From an uncultured Microscilla sp. (GTDB lineage Bacteria > Bacteroidota > Bacteroidia > Cytophagales > Microscillaceae): a stretch of 64,000 nucleotides of DNA. This document shows positions 26,661 through 35,144 of the stretch, piece by piece. The first letter of the stretch is position 1. Each line of letters starts with the position of its first letter. The stretch lies in the NCBI RefSeq assembly GCF_947493425.1, contig NZ_CANLRP010000011.1, forward strand, positions 26,838 through 90,837, written 5' to 3'. The notes under the pieces are model-generated. The model had not been told where the DNA came from. It did no database searches and saw only the letters and a program-made list of their open reading frames with translations. Position numbers and translations under genes: made by a program.

Positions 26661-27305
26661 ATGCCACAAGCAAGATTTCAGATTGGTGTTTGGTACGCCA
26701 AAGACCACGTTGTTTCTTTGATAGATTACATAGAACTTTTTAAAAGGGGATGGATCGAAAAATCTCAGGTAAACCTAAAAAGTTCTTACTTGCTTATTAA
26801 TATCGATGAGCAAAGCTATCACCAGTTTAACTGTTGCCACGTAGAAATGATGGGACTTCAGTTTAGAGATGTATACCAACGCCTGATGCGGGGCGAAGAC
26901 GCCATTTTGCGTCCGGCAGTCATTGGCACACCCAACGTTTGGTACTTGGTGCTTGAACCTCAAAAAGATTTTGTGTATGTGTCGTCGCTTACTATTCACG
27001 ACAAAGACCCTAACTTGTATAGCAACCTCTGGTACAACGACTTAGGATTGGGACAATGCGAGGCAGTATTTCCATTTGAAACTCAGTTTAACACACAAAA
27101 GCAAGCCGATTATCTCTACAACTACTTGGTGCAACACAAAGAAGTGCTTAAAAACCATAGCTGGAAAGGGCGCGAGCATACCAATTTTTTTACTGAATTG
27201 GCCATTCCTAAATCTATCCTCCTCAATGATTTACGCTTGTATGGGCAAATGGGGCTGGTGGTGTATGACATTACCGAAGAGGAAGTAGAAGTGGAGTATT
27301 ATTAA
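26661..27305 (+). CDS. hypothetical protein
   Basis: The product is 214 aa, with no signal peptide or membrane segment, and I do not recognise the family. It begins with ATG at 26661 (MPQARFQIGVWYAKDHVV), is rich in Tyr, Trp and His, and ends in a strongly acidic tail (ITEEEVEVEYY). The central part (VWYLVLEPQKDFVYVSSLTI) suggests a beta-rich soluble domain. It stands alone between two repeat-bearing gaps. Confidence 0.75.
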   Translation: MPQARFQIGVWYAKDHVVSLIDYIELFKRGWIEKSQVNLKSSYLLINIDEQSYHQFNCCHVEMMGLQFRDVYQRLMRGEDAILRPAVIGTPNVWYLVLEPQKDFVYVSSLTIHDKDPNLYSNLWYNDLGLGQCEAVFPFETQFNTQKQADYLYNYLVQHKEVLKNHSWKGREHTNFFTELAIPKSILLNDLRLYGQMGLVVYDITEEEVEVEYY

Positions 27306-27434
27306 TTGACGGTTTGATGCCTTAGTACAATTTCTAAAAGTTAGATACTTATTTTGATGAGTGGCTGATTTTTTTGGATCAATAACCATATAACTAACCA
27401 AGAATCAAAATACGATAAAAATAGGGCAAACTTG

Positions 27435-27490
27435 CAGCACCGATATGTATCGGCACCCAAGGATTTGCTGCTTAAAGCTTGCCCCAACTA
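27435..27490 (+). repeat. short palindromic repeat, third copy
   Basis: GCACCGATATGTATCGGCACCCAAGGATTTG matches (in shorter words, GCACCGATATG.ATCGG then CCAAGGA.TTG) the two tandem units at about 26500-26565. All end near AGCTTGCCCC. Confidence 0.6.
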
Positions 27491-27493
27491 AGG

Positions 27494-28291
27494 CTACTTT
27501 GCTTTACGCAAATAAATATTGCCTTGAAACGATTTGAGTCGGAGCTCAGTACCTCCACCATTGAGTTTACCCTTCAGACGCGCCCGTCCGCCTATTTTGC
27601 GGTAAGATTTACCCACTTTAGTAGGGGGCTTTATTTTGATAGGTAGGTCTGAGAAAACATCGCCCGAATAAGAGCGCATATCAAGGTTGGCTTTTTGCCC
27701 CGAAGCAATGCTTACGTCTATAAAACCACTGATACTCTTGAGGTTGAGCTGGCAATTTTTTGGGTGTTGCATTTCTATATTGCCACTAATGGTTTTTATT
27801 TTGAGCTGTTTAGTGCTGGCAGGCACATTTACCTCATAGCGAATACTGGCTAATAAAAAACGTCCGTTGACCTGGTGTGTTCCATCCTCATCGTTGTATA
27901 CAGTTACATTACCATACGATTGATAATTATTATGCTCATCGCCAGTAACAATGAGGGTCTTGGTAATCTTCGATAGATCTTTAATCCGCGAACGAATTTC
28001 AAAGTCGCCAGAGCCTTTGTCTGTAGCCAGCTCAAATTTATCGTTGTGCTTGCCCCCGTTAATGTCTACCCAAGCTGTTACCTTTACTTTATTTTGGTTC
28101 CAGGTTTTCACTTTGATATTGTTGGCATATTTCAAGTTCAGATACAACTCTTTGCTTTGGTCAAAGTCAAAGGTTTTGTCTATTTTTTTAGCCGTTTTTG
28201 AGGTGGTTACTGGAGTCTTTTGACTCCACGCCTGCAGGCTCAGCAATATTGCCAACCATACTATACTGAGAGTTTTTACTTTATTTTTCAT
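27494..28291 (-). CDS. DUF4097-family secreted protein, paralogue 3
   Basis: The product is 265 aa with a signal peptide ending LSLQAWSQ. The rest is a right-handed beta-helix-like array of short strands (SGNIEMQH, SGFIDVSI, SGDVFSDL), typical of DUF4097 / putative auto-transporter adhesin-type proteins. It ends LNGGGTELRLKSFQGNIYLRK, a tail shared with the next two genes upstream. It is the last of three tandem paralogues in one direction, after an ECF sigma and a HEAT-repeat anti-sigma candidate. Likely periplasmic or surface; function unknown. Confidence 0.75.
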   Translation of the reverse strand: MKNKVKTLSIVWLAILLSLQAWSQKTPVTTSKTAKKIDKTFDFDQSKELYLNLKYANNIKVKTWNQNKVKVTAWVDINGGKHNDKFELATDKGSGDFEIRSRIKDLSKITKTLIVTGDEHNNYQSYGNVTVYNDEDGTHQVNGRFLLASIRYEVNVPASTKQLKIKTISGNIEMQHPKNCQLNLKSISGFIDVSIASGQKANLDMRSYSGDVFSDLPIKIKPPTKVGKSYRKIGGRARLKGKLNGGGTELRLKSFQGNIYLRKAK

Positions 28292-28346
28292 GGAAATATG
28301 TAGTTGGTGGTGAGTATGTGCAGGCGCTGCACATACCTTATATAAT

Positions 28347-29129
28347 TTATTTTTTACGTAGGTAAATATTGGCGTGTCTGGCTTCTAATACCAGCGCTTT
28401 GCCCCCTCCGTTGAGTTTGGCAGTCACCTCGGTGGCAGCCGTCAGATTTTTCAAACTACTCTCTTGAGCCTTATCTGTTTGAATGTCCATATTGGTAAAT
28501 ATTTCGCCATAGCGACTACTAGCTCTCAAGTCGGCCTTTGTTTGCGCAGGCAAGCTAATGTCCATGCCTCCATAGCGAGCGTCTATGCTCACATTATTGC
28601 TCATACTAGCAAAGTCAGCCGTTACCAGCCCATAGCGTGCCTCTATCTGTACGCTCCCGCTGAGTTGCTCTACCCAAACTTTGCCATAGCGTATGTCAAT
28701 GTTTACATCAGTACCAAACCCTTTGACTATCAACTTATTAAACCAGTTATTTGAAATATCTACCCTAAGCTTCATTGCCTGAGGTACTTTGATGGTATAC
28801 TGCCTAGAGCTGACCTTACGCACCGCCTTGATGGTAGTTACCCCTCCTTCGGTTTTATAATTGAGCCCTATTTGGGTGTTGTCATCTCCTCCTGTAATCG
28901 GCTTCAGTCCTTTGGCTCTTTCATTGTCAGAGCGGCGGTGTTTGTGCCCACCTTCTATCAAAACCTCTGAACCCTTGTAGGCTTCCAGTACCAGCTTTCC
29001 TGTCATTTCGCCAATTTGTAGTGTACCCGATTTTACCGGAATTTTAAAGGTTTGAGCTTGAGCAAAAGCAGTCAATGATACCAAAGTAAGCACAAATGCC
29101 CACTGCTGTAGATTCAATAAATTTTTCAT
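28347..29129 (-). CDS. DUF4097-family secreted protein, paralogue 2
   Basis: The product is 260 aa with a signal peptide ending AFAQAQ. The beta-strand array holds units of SVQIEARYGLV, NVSIDARYGGM and ADLRASSRYGE, with a repeated RYG motif, and ends in ARHANIYLRKK. It is closely related to the neighbour at 29227-30000 (TFKIPVKSGTLQI against EFKIGLGKGDKLKI) and more distantly to the one at 27494. It lies 55 bases from the downstream and 97 bases from the upstream paralogue. Confidence 0.75.
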   Translation of the reverse strand: MKNLLNLQQWAFVLTLVSLTAFAQAQTFKIPVKSGTLQIGEMTGKLVLEAYKGSEVLIEGGHKHRRSDNERAKGLKPITGGDDNTQIGLNYKTEGGVTTIKAVRKVSSRQYTIKVPQAMKLRVDISNNWFNKLIVKGFGTDVNIDIRYGKVWVEQLSGSVQIEARYGLVTADFASMSNNVSIDARYGGMDISLPAQTKADLRASSRYGEIFTNMDIQTDKAQESSLKNLTAATEVTAKLNGGGKALVLEARHANIYLRKK

Positions 29130-29226
29130 GGAATTTTGGTTTTATATTTCTTTAATGGTGTAATAAATTACAAGGGCAGCATTTATGTCTGCCCCTGTAT
29201 GGTTATAGTATATATGGTAGTCTGAA

Positions 29227-30000
29227 TTATTTCTTGCGGATATACACATTTTTGTAAGGCGATCGGACTTCTATGTCTACTCCCCCGCCGTTGAGTGTAC
29301 CTTTTACCTTGGCTTTTCGTTGCAACCCTTTACCATTGTCCAACTTAATGTCCAGGTTAGTAAATATGTCGCCGTAAGACGACTCAGCCGAGATGTTTGC
29401 TTTGGTATTGGCGGGCAAGGTTACATCTACATCGCCATAAGGCGACACTATAGAAGAAGGTTTGCTTTGGTTTACCTTGCTAAATACTACTTTTGCTCCT
29501 TTGTAGGTAGCATTCACCAATACAGGTCCCGATACATTGTGGAGCAATACCTTTGCATACGTCACATTTACTTCTATTTCTCCGTCAAAATCTTTCACCT
29601 CCAGACGTCCTGCGTGTACACTCCTTAATTTTACTGCCAACGCCACCCCCTTAGGTACTTTGATATAATAATTCACTTTCTTTCTTCGTATACCTTTCAG
29701 TATCAACACATTACCTGATTTTTCCTGGTTCAAGCCCAAACCAGTATTGTCGGCTGCTCCTCCTATCATTGTCAGGCCTTTTGCCTTGTCCGGAATCTTC
29801 AAACTGGGGGCAGTTACCAATACCTCGCTTCCAGCGTGTTGTTCTATAAAAATATTGCCTACCAACTCCTCTATTTTTAGTTTGTCTCCTTTACCCAAAC
29901 CTATTTTAAACTCCTGGGCAACAGCATCAAATACTACCAAACTTGTCAATACAAGACCTGCTACTATTTTTATGAGATGTATATTCAATAACTTTTTCAT
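29227..30000 (-). CDS. DUF4097-family secreted protein, paralogue 1
   Basis: The product is 257 aa with a signal peptide ending VVFDAVAQ. The beta-strand array contains GNIFIEQHAGSEVLV, PVLVNATYKGAKVVF and SSYGDIFTNLDIKLD, and ends LNGGGVDIEVRSPYKNVYIRKK. It is the first of the three paralogues and is separated from the HEAT/anti-sigma gene by 555 bases of repeat, so it may have its own promoter or be reached by read-through. Confidence 0.75.
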   Translation of the reverse strand: MKKLLNIHLIKIVAGLVLTSLVVFDAVAQEFKIGLGKGDKLKIEELVGNIFIEQHAGSEVLVTAPSLKIPDKAKGLTMIGGAADNTGLGLNQEKSGNVLILKGIRRKKVNYYIKVPKGVALAVKLRSVHAGRLEVKDFDGEIEVNVTYAKVLLHNVSGPVLVNATYKGAKVVFSKVNQSKPSSIVSPYGDVDVTLPANTKANISAESSYGDIFTNLDIKLDNGKGLQRKAKVKGTLNGGGVDIEVRSPYKNVYIRKK

Positions 30001-30075
30001 TGTTTCTGATTTTTTCTTATGAATGAGTTTCTTGGTTTATATGATTTTTTCAAGCATTACTTATATCAATACTCC

Positions 30076-30555
30076 GCAGTAATTTTAGTCAAAGTTGAAA
30101 TTTAAAAACTATTTAATTGCGTGTTTAGGCATAAGGAATTGTTCAAAAATAAATTTACACTCTGAGGGGTGATTTTTCGCCTTGATACTTCGTTATTTTT
30201 ATTGCCCGTAGCGCTGCTATGGGCGCAAAAAATAGCCTCGTCTCAAAACAAAACCTCTACCTCAAGAATGGTAATTTAATTTCTCACCATTCCTAAGACC
30301 CAACGCCCTTTTAAAAATAAAGCGAGTACGCAACTTTGATGTAAACCACTGATTAACTTCGTTTAGCTCACAAGTTCGGTTTACAAATATTAACCGGGGG
30401 TAAACATTTACTCGAATCCGCTTCTAACTACGCTTTTTATAAGTTGCTAAAAATCAACGTGATATAAAAGTGTGGTTACTTGTGGAACAAGGTATACCTA
30501 GAACCTTGCACCTAGTCCCTAGAACCTTGTCGGGGCTATGGACTATGGACTATTG
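30076..30555 (+). repeat. long dispersed intergenic repeat, copy 2 (with inserted MITE)
   Basis: Aligns with 26068-26605, running right up to the stop codon of the HEAT gene. It carries the 159-bp MITE at 30135-30293 but has an empty site (AATATTAACCGG, about 30391) where copy 1 has its own MITE. It sits between the HEAT gene and the DUF4097 trio. Confidence 0.8.
30135..30293 (-). mobile_element. MITE-like element, 159-bp type, copy 2
   Basis: Begins GGAATTGTTCAAAAATAAAT and ends TTTAATTTCTCACCATTCC. It is flanked by TAA at 30132-30134 and 30294-30296, the reverse complement of the TTA used elsewhere. It is nearly identical to the copy at 46694-46852 and is the inverted form of 21688-21846. 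Confidence 0.85.
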
Positions 30556-31392
30556 TTATATCGCTTTCAGGTTATTCTGGATTACCTCTTTTACCTTTTC
30601 AGGAATTTCCTTATCGTTTTTCAATATTCTTTCAATGGGTTCTTTCACTCTTTTGTCTTTCAGAGCAAGCAGCATATTTACCATAGCAATTTTTACTACT
30701 GGGTCGGTTTGATGGCTAATAGACACAATGAGCGCATTGCGTACTTTGGGATTATCTTTGTATACAAACAAGGCATTGGCAGCTGCCAATCGCACGTTTT
30801 GGTTCTCGTCGCTGTTTAGCGTGTTAATCAAAGCATCAATTGCCTGGTCGTTGTTATCGGTAAAGTTACGCGCGGTGGTTTTTACCGCTTTCAAGCGTTC
30901 GCTTGCCGAAGGTTTCTTTAATTTTGCCAAAGTTGCCTGCATTTCCTGCAATTGCTTTTGCACCGTATCATGTTGGTTATTTTGCGCCACTTTTGGAGCT
31001 TCTACCGACAAGCGTCCGGCAAAAAAACTTGCCACCACCAACAACAAACTAGCCGCTATGCCTATGCCCCATTGCAAACTACTTCGGCGAATCTGTACCA
31101 CCCCAGCATCAAGCTGAGGAGTATTTTTGTTCAACTCCACTGTTTCACTTGACTGCCCGGTGTCCTCTTTCATTGCAATCATTTTTTCCAGTTGCTTATC
31201 AAACTGATCACCCAGTTTTGCTTCGTTTTGTGCTTGGGCAAAAAACTGAAATTGCACTTGGTACTGACGAAGTTGCACCGGGATTTTTTGCTCATCTTGG
31301 GTAAAATACTCTATAAGCAGGCTTTCTTCTTTTAGGGTGGTGTCTCCCTTATAATATTTTTCTAATAATATCTCAATTTTTTGTGAGTCCAT
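30556..31392 (-). CDS. putative anti-sigma factor with periplasmic HEAT repeats
   Basis: The product is 278 aa. Residues 1-90 are a cytoplasmic helical region (KIEILLEKYYKGDTTLKEE) like anti-sigma domains. One membrane segment follows (WGIGIAASLLLVVASFFAG, about 107-125), then a coiled stretch. A C-terminal HEAT-repeat domain (about 175-278) has DALINTLNSDENQNVRLAAANAL-type helices. The start overlaps the end of the ECF sigma gene by 20 bases, so the two are translationally coupled. The HEAT part would face the periplasm and could sense or bind a partner protein. Confidence 0.75.
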   Translation of the reverse strand: MDSQKIEILLEKYYKGDTTLKEESLLIEYFTQDEQKIPVQLRQYQVQFQFFAQAQNEAKLGDQFDKQLEKMIAMKEDTGQSSETVELNKNTPQLDAGVVQIRRSSLQWGIGIAASLLLVVASFFAGRLSVEAPKVAQNNQHDTVQKQLQEMQATLAKLKKPSASERLKAVKTTARNFTDNNDQAIDALINTLNSDENQNVRLAAANALFVYKDNPKVRNALIVSISHQTDPVVKIAMVNMLLALKDKRVKEPIERILKNDKEIPEKVKEVIQNNLKAI

Positions 31393-31891
31393 AGTTATGC
31401 GTATTTGTCAAAACATCTCTAACTTTTTTGCGTGCCCGCGATAAATTTACCCGGACATTGTTAATGCTCAATTGCACTACTTTGGCAATTTCTTCAAACT
31501 CCATCCCCTCTATATCGCGCATTTGAATGATCATTTTTTGCTGTTCAGGCAAACGGTCAATCACCCGCTGAATAAGGTTGGAAGTATCTCGCAACTCGGT
31601 TTTTCTATCGGGCGCAGTCACCCCCGACCTTATAGGCGCTTGTTGGTCAATGTCTACATTTTGATTGCGCTTGGCTTTGAGTTTGTCAAAACATTTATTT
31701 TTGATCATCGTCATTGCCAGTGCCTCCACACTATTGTATTGGTCCAACTTGTGCCGTATATCCCAGAGTTTGAGAAAAACATCTTGTACTGTATCTTCTG
31801 CTTCTTCGTGGTTTCTCAACAACCTAAAAGCAAACCTAAACAACTTGTTTTTGGTAGAAAGTACTTCTATTTTAAATTCTTTTATTTCCAT
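31373..31891 (-). CDS. ECF-type RNA polymerase sigma factor
   Basis: The product is 172 aa. Region 2 shows FRFAFRLLRNHEEAEDTVQD and VFLKLWDIR; region 4 shows IIQMRDIEGMEFEEIAKVVQ and the recognition helix NNVRVNLSRARKKV. It heads the - strand unit with the HEAT/anti-sigma gene (20-base overlap) and, beyond a repeat, three DUF4097 genes. The unit resembles other Bacteroidota sigma / anti-sigma / DUF4097 clusters and probably regulates itself. Confidence 0.93.
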   Translation of the reverse strand: MEIKEFKIEVLSTKNKLFRFAFRLLRNHEEAEDTVQDVFLKLWDIRHKLDQYNSVEALAMTMIKNKCFDKLKAKRNQNVDIDQQAPIRSGVTAPDRKTELRDTSNLIQRVIDRLPEQQKMIIQMRDIEGMEFEEIAKVVQLSINNVRVNLSRARKKVRDVLTNTHNYGLTKN

Positions 31892-32301
31892 TCCTTATTG
31901 CTCTCATAAAGGTAGACGGGCTCGGTAATCAAACATTACAACTGAGGTAAAAAAAAACTTGTGACAAAAGTTAAGTCACTGTAAAACAGTGAATTAAATA
32001 GGTAAATTAATTAAAAAATATTTTCAAAAACTTTAGCTAATTTTATTTAGCAAATGCTTTTTATTTTAACAATAAGCTTGTACATTTAACCTGTAATCTT
32101 ACAAAACTCATTTGATACGCTTAGTACAATTTCTGATGGTATTATAGTCAAAAACTAAAAAATTATGTCAACTTAGAATATAACCCGCTTTTTAGTTGTC
32201 TAACCAAAAGATTTTACCCTAAATTGGCTCAATTTATTTTTTACAGGTTACGTAATAATTCGCACCAATATCATTACACCTATTACTATTATTTAATGCA
32301 A
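31892..32301. other. AT-rich gap between divergent genes
   Basis: Holds a small hairpin CACTGT-AAAA-ACAGTG near 31976 and nothing else I can name. Confidence 0.4.
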
Positions 32302-32664
32302 ATGAAAAAAGCAGTTTGTATACTTCTTTTCCTTTACCTGTTTTGTCCGATAAGTCAGGCACAAACGCGTTCTTTTAGGGCAAAGGTGACCCAGGAAATA
32401 GCTCTACATCAAAAAGCTTTTGCCCAAAGAGTTATTTTCAATATCAGCAGGTATTTTCAAATAAGAGGGGAAGTATTACCCAAGATGCGCCTCCATTTTC
32501 GTGGGATGGTGATTGTAAGAAAGCAGCTATCTACTGATACCTGTATTTATGAATTTTCTCAAAAACAAAATAAACTCATTCTTGCCGAAAACGAAGTGCG
32601 AACACTCGCTGGGCTGGCACCCAGACTCACAATGATGGTAAGCAACCGGTTGCCCATCGATTGA
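32302..32664 (+). CDS. small secreted hypothetical protein
   Basis: The product is 120 aa from the ATG at 32302 (another ATG lies two codons upstream). A signal peptide ends CPISQAQ. The mature part (about 100 aa) is basic, with strands VTQEIALHQKAFAQRVIFN and MRLHFRGMVIVRK. No family recognised. A strong bidirectional terminator follows. Confidence 0.65.
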   Translation: MKKAVCILLFLYLFCPISQAQTRSFRAKVTQEIALHQKAFAQRVIFNISRYFQIRGEVLPKMRLHFRGMVIVRKQLSTDTCIYEFSQKQNKLILAENEVRTLAGLAPRLTMMVSNRLPID

Positions 32665-32677
32665 AAAACGATTAAAC

Positions 32678-32717
32678 AAAAAAAACCCGACAAATAATTT
32701 ATTTGCCGGGTTTTTTT
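32678..32717. terminator. bidirectional terminator
   Basis: AAAAACCCG.CAAAT pairs with ATTTG.CGGGTTTTT around a short loop, with A-run and T-run on the two sides. It lies between convergent genes. Confidence 0.85.
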
Positions 32718-32739
32718 AAGGACAATACCAAGGGTTGAA

Positions 32740-33483
32740 TTAAATCATCCCGTTATTATGCGCCATTTGCGCGGGTATTGCCTGCACAGTCAACCAGTGT
32801 TTACTAATGTGTGCCTTTTCGTCCAAGCAATACATAGCATATATTACATGGGCTTTACCATTGACAATCCCGCTACTCTGCACTGCCACCATATTCCCCT
32901 CCACGACTACTCTGTGTACTTTGTCAACCTTATATTTACGATGACGCGCTACCCAACGCTCTATTCCTTGGGTAACATCAGGCGCATGTAAAGTAACATT
33001 AGCCACTAAAAACCGTTCAAGGTTTTCATATTGCCGCAGCAATAACACCTTATCGTATAGTTGCTGTATTTTTCGGTGACTTACATCAGTCAATGCTTGA
33101 GCAGCTTGTTGCCCATTACTCATCGTAATCACTTGCTCCCAAGCATAATCATCTATAGCTTGTATAGCATCCCAGTGCTCGGCAATTAGTCCATTCTCTA
33201 AGCGAAACATTTCTGCCACCAACTTTTGTTGTCCGGCAAAAGCCACCTTAAAATGGGTAAACACCAAATCACCCTCTGCCATCATACCCAGCTCAGGCGT
33301 TGGTTGGTTGGCGTCTTTAGGCAAACTTTTGAGTATCTCTAGGGTTTCTAATAAGCCTGCCTTGCCAGTTTTTACCATAGGGTTATGTTGAATATAGTCG
33401 TCAGTCAGTAGGCGGTCAACTGCATGGGCATTTTGTTGCCCTATGATGTCGGTATAAAATTGTTTTACTATAGATTTATTCAT
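32740..33483 (-). CDS. two-domain SnoaL/NTF2-like protein
   Basis: The product is 247 aa from the ATG at 33483; another ATG at 33498 adds five residues. The N-terminal domain (about residues 1-115) is a SnoaL-like fold: IVKQFYTDIIGQ, DDYIQHNPMVKTGK and LIAEHWDAIQ are the characteristic segments. A second, weaker NTF2-like domain (about 130-245) follows, with LERFLVANVTLHAPDVTQG. SnoaL-like proteins are small cyclases, isomerases or binding proteins; no partner enzyme is adjacent, so the substrate is open. Confidence 0.75.
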   Translation of the reverse strand: MNKSIVKQFYTDIIGQQNAHAVDRLLTDDYIQHNPMVKTGKAGLLETLEILKSLPKDANQPTPELGMMAEGDLVFTHFKVAFAGQQKLVAEMFRLENGLIAEHWDAIQAIDDYAWEQVITMSNGQQAAQALTDVSHRKIQQLYDKVLLLRQYENLERFLVANVTLHAPDVTQGIERWVARHRKYKVDKVHRVVVEGNMVAVQSSGIVNGKAHVIYAMYCLDEKAHISKHWLTVQAIPAQMAHNNGMI

Positions 33484-33671
33484 ACAAAGTTGTTCCATAT
33501 CGAATAGAAAGTTTTGCCCTTGGTGTGTGTACCAAGGAATAAATAGTTATTAGAAGAGATAAAATTAGAGGGTTCGCAAGTAGGCATAGTTATGCTATAG
33601 CACAACTTTGTAATGCTTTGCCTCACTTGCTATAAGGAGGGATTTTTTTGGTATGTGTTTAAATTTATATT

Positions 33672-33730
33672 CAACCCAATAAAAGTAGCCAATACTGAGG
33701 GATAATCATATTTATTGGGTTGTTTTTTTT
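33672..33730 (+). terminator. orphan + strand terminator
   Basis: CAACCCAATAAA (33672-33683) pairs perfectly with TTTATTGGGTTG (33711-33722), followed by eight T. Nothing on the + strand upstream is a recognised gene. Confidence 0.7.
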
Positions 33731-33774
33731 CAACTTCAACCTCGCTCTTTTAAGTCTTCCCTTGAGAGACTTGT

Positions 33775-34191
33775 ATTGATAATCAATCAATTAAAACAGC
33801 TTTTTTTATTAGTGAAGACAAAAGTACTGATGGTAATAAAAAGATCAATGGTCGGAAACGGCATATCTTAGACGACACCTTAGGCTTGGTTTGGGCTGTT
33901 GTGGTACATGCCGCTGACATTCCTGACGGAAAACAAGCTTGCCGACTCGTGGGGCACGTGTCAGGGTATTTGCCCAGAATGAAAAAAATATTAGAAGATC
34001 AAGCCTATAAAACTACTTTTGTGGCTTGGGTAGAAGCTAAAATACCTTCCAAACCTACTTCTACTAAAGGGTTTGTACCAGTGAAGTGGAAGTGGGTCAA
34101 TGAACGTTCTTTTGGCTGATTAAACTTCTTCTGAAGGCACTCTAAGGACTATAAAAAAACAACCGAAAATATGAAATCTTTTGTTTTATAG
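33775..34191 (+). pseudogene. decayed IS5-family transposase (C-terminal part)
   Basis: One frame gives the C-terminal two thirds of an IS5-family DDE transposase: IDNQSIKT (first Asp), KKINGRKRHILDDTLGL, VVVHAADIPDG, ILEDQAYKT (second Asp) and WVNERSFG (catalytic Glu). After ERSFG the frame meets TGA at 34117 where tryptophan is expected, TGA again at 34132 where arginine is expected (the consensus is like FGWLNFFRRLSKDY), and TAG at 34189. The N-terminal part is missing upstream of 33775. The copy is therefore dead. IS ends could not be placed. Confidence 0.85.
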
Positions 34192-34399
34192 GTAAATTAC
34201 AAAATATTATTAGGACATTTTACTAAATTTTGATAATTCATATCCCTGAGATATTGTTTGATGAGTGTTGCAATTCAACAAACCTAGCCAGGTTTTTTCT
34301 GTTTTTATACCTGCCCCCCTATTATCTTAAAACCAGTAAAATTTGATGGCGTGTTTTTAACTGTTTGTAGACCTTTCCTGGCTCCTCAACCTTCCCACA

Positions 34400-34540
34400 G
34401 GCTCGCTCAACAATTCTCAAGTATTGAAAACTCCAATATTTTCGGGGAAGAGAGGAACTTCTTTATCGTCGAAGGATTTCCCTCCTTTGGAGACAACAAC
34501 ATCTAGTGGATATTGGGTGAGCCTGAGAGATGGAGAGAGG
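34400..34540 (+). repeat. degenerate relative of the 193-bp element core
   Basis: CAACATCTAGTGGATATTGG then GTGAGCCTGAGAGATGG resembles the core of the element at 1626-1818 (CAATATCCAGTGGATATTGA then GCGAGCTTGAGGGATGG). No terminal repeats are seen, so it is a fragment or a related REP unit. Confidence 0.45.
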
Positions 34541-34750
34541 TTTACGCATAGATTATTTAACTATAAAGCACTGATAATCAATTGCACATTAAATTTCTTA
34601 TAAGAAAACCCTGCTCATAAGTAGCGTTATCAGAAGGATGATCGGAGTCCATTCGGTTAACTGTGTCATACTTCTATAAATACTGATAATCAGAGATTGT
34701 TTTTTGAAAACGCACAGTTTATTGAACGTTCTCATTTTTTGGTAATTATA

Positions 34751-34915
34751 TTAAGAATTAACCCGACGGTTGAGTTCTTCCTCCAGAAAGTCATCACCCA
34801 AAACTTTTTTCAAATCATCATCTGACAATATATTTCTCCCTTGAATTCCCATTGCTATACGTACCCTGTTATTGGGGGTTTTTACTGTGTTAGCAGACCT
34901 ATCTGTCTTTGACAT
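34751..34915 (-). CDS. small hypothetical protein
   Basis: The product is 54 aa from the ATG at 34915 (MSKTDRSANTVKTPNNRV). It ends in an acidic helical part (LSDDDLKKVLGDDFLEEELNRR). It lies downstream of the TPR-histidine kinase gene on the same strand, 230 bases away. The frame extends 24 codons upstream, but with a TTG-type start and no sign of use. It has no cysteine-rich or cleavable core to suggest a peptide toxin or RiPP. Existence is plausible, not proven. Confidence 0.45.
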   Translation of the reverse strand: MSKTDRSANTVKTPNNRVRIAMGIQGRNILSDDDLKKVLGDDFLEEELNRRVNS

Positions 34916-35144
34916 ATCTTTTTGTTTTAAATAATATGGAACTGTACCCTGATAAGTACAATCATCCTGTAAATAAAGTGTAATCAAGTATAATATAGAT
35001 CAATATCTATTGGGTACAAAGGTAGGGGTTTGTAAGGGGATAGTAAAAAAAGCATCGTAGACAAAGTGTAGACAGGTATCTGGTTTGTGGCATTATTTCA
35101 TCGTTTTGTTGTTGGGTTCAGAGACAAAGTAGTGTTTTACGTAG

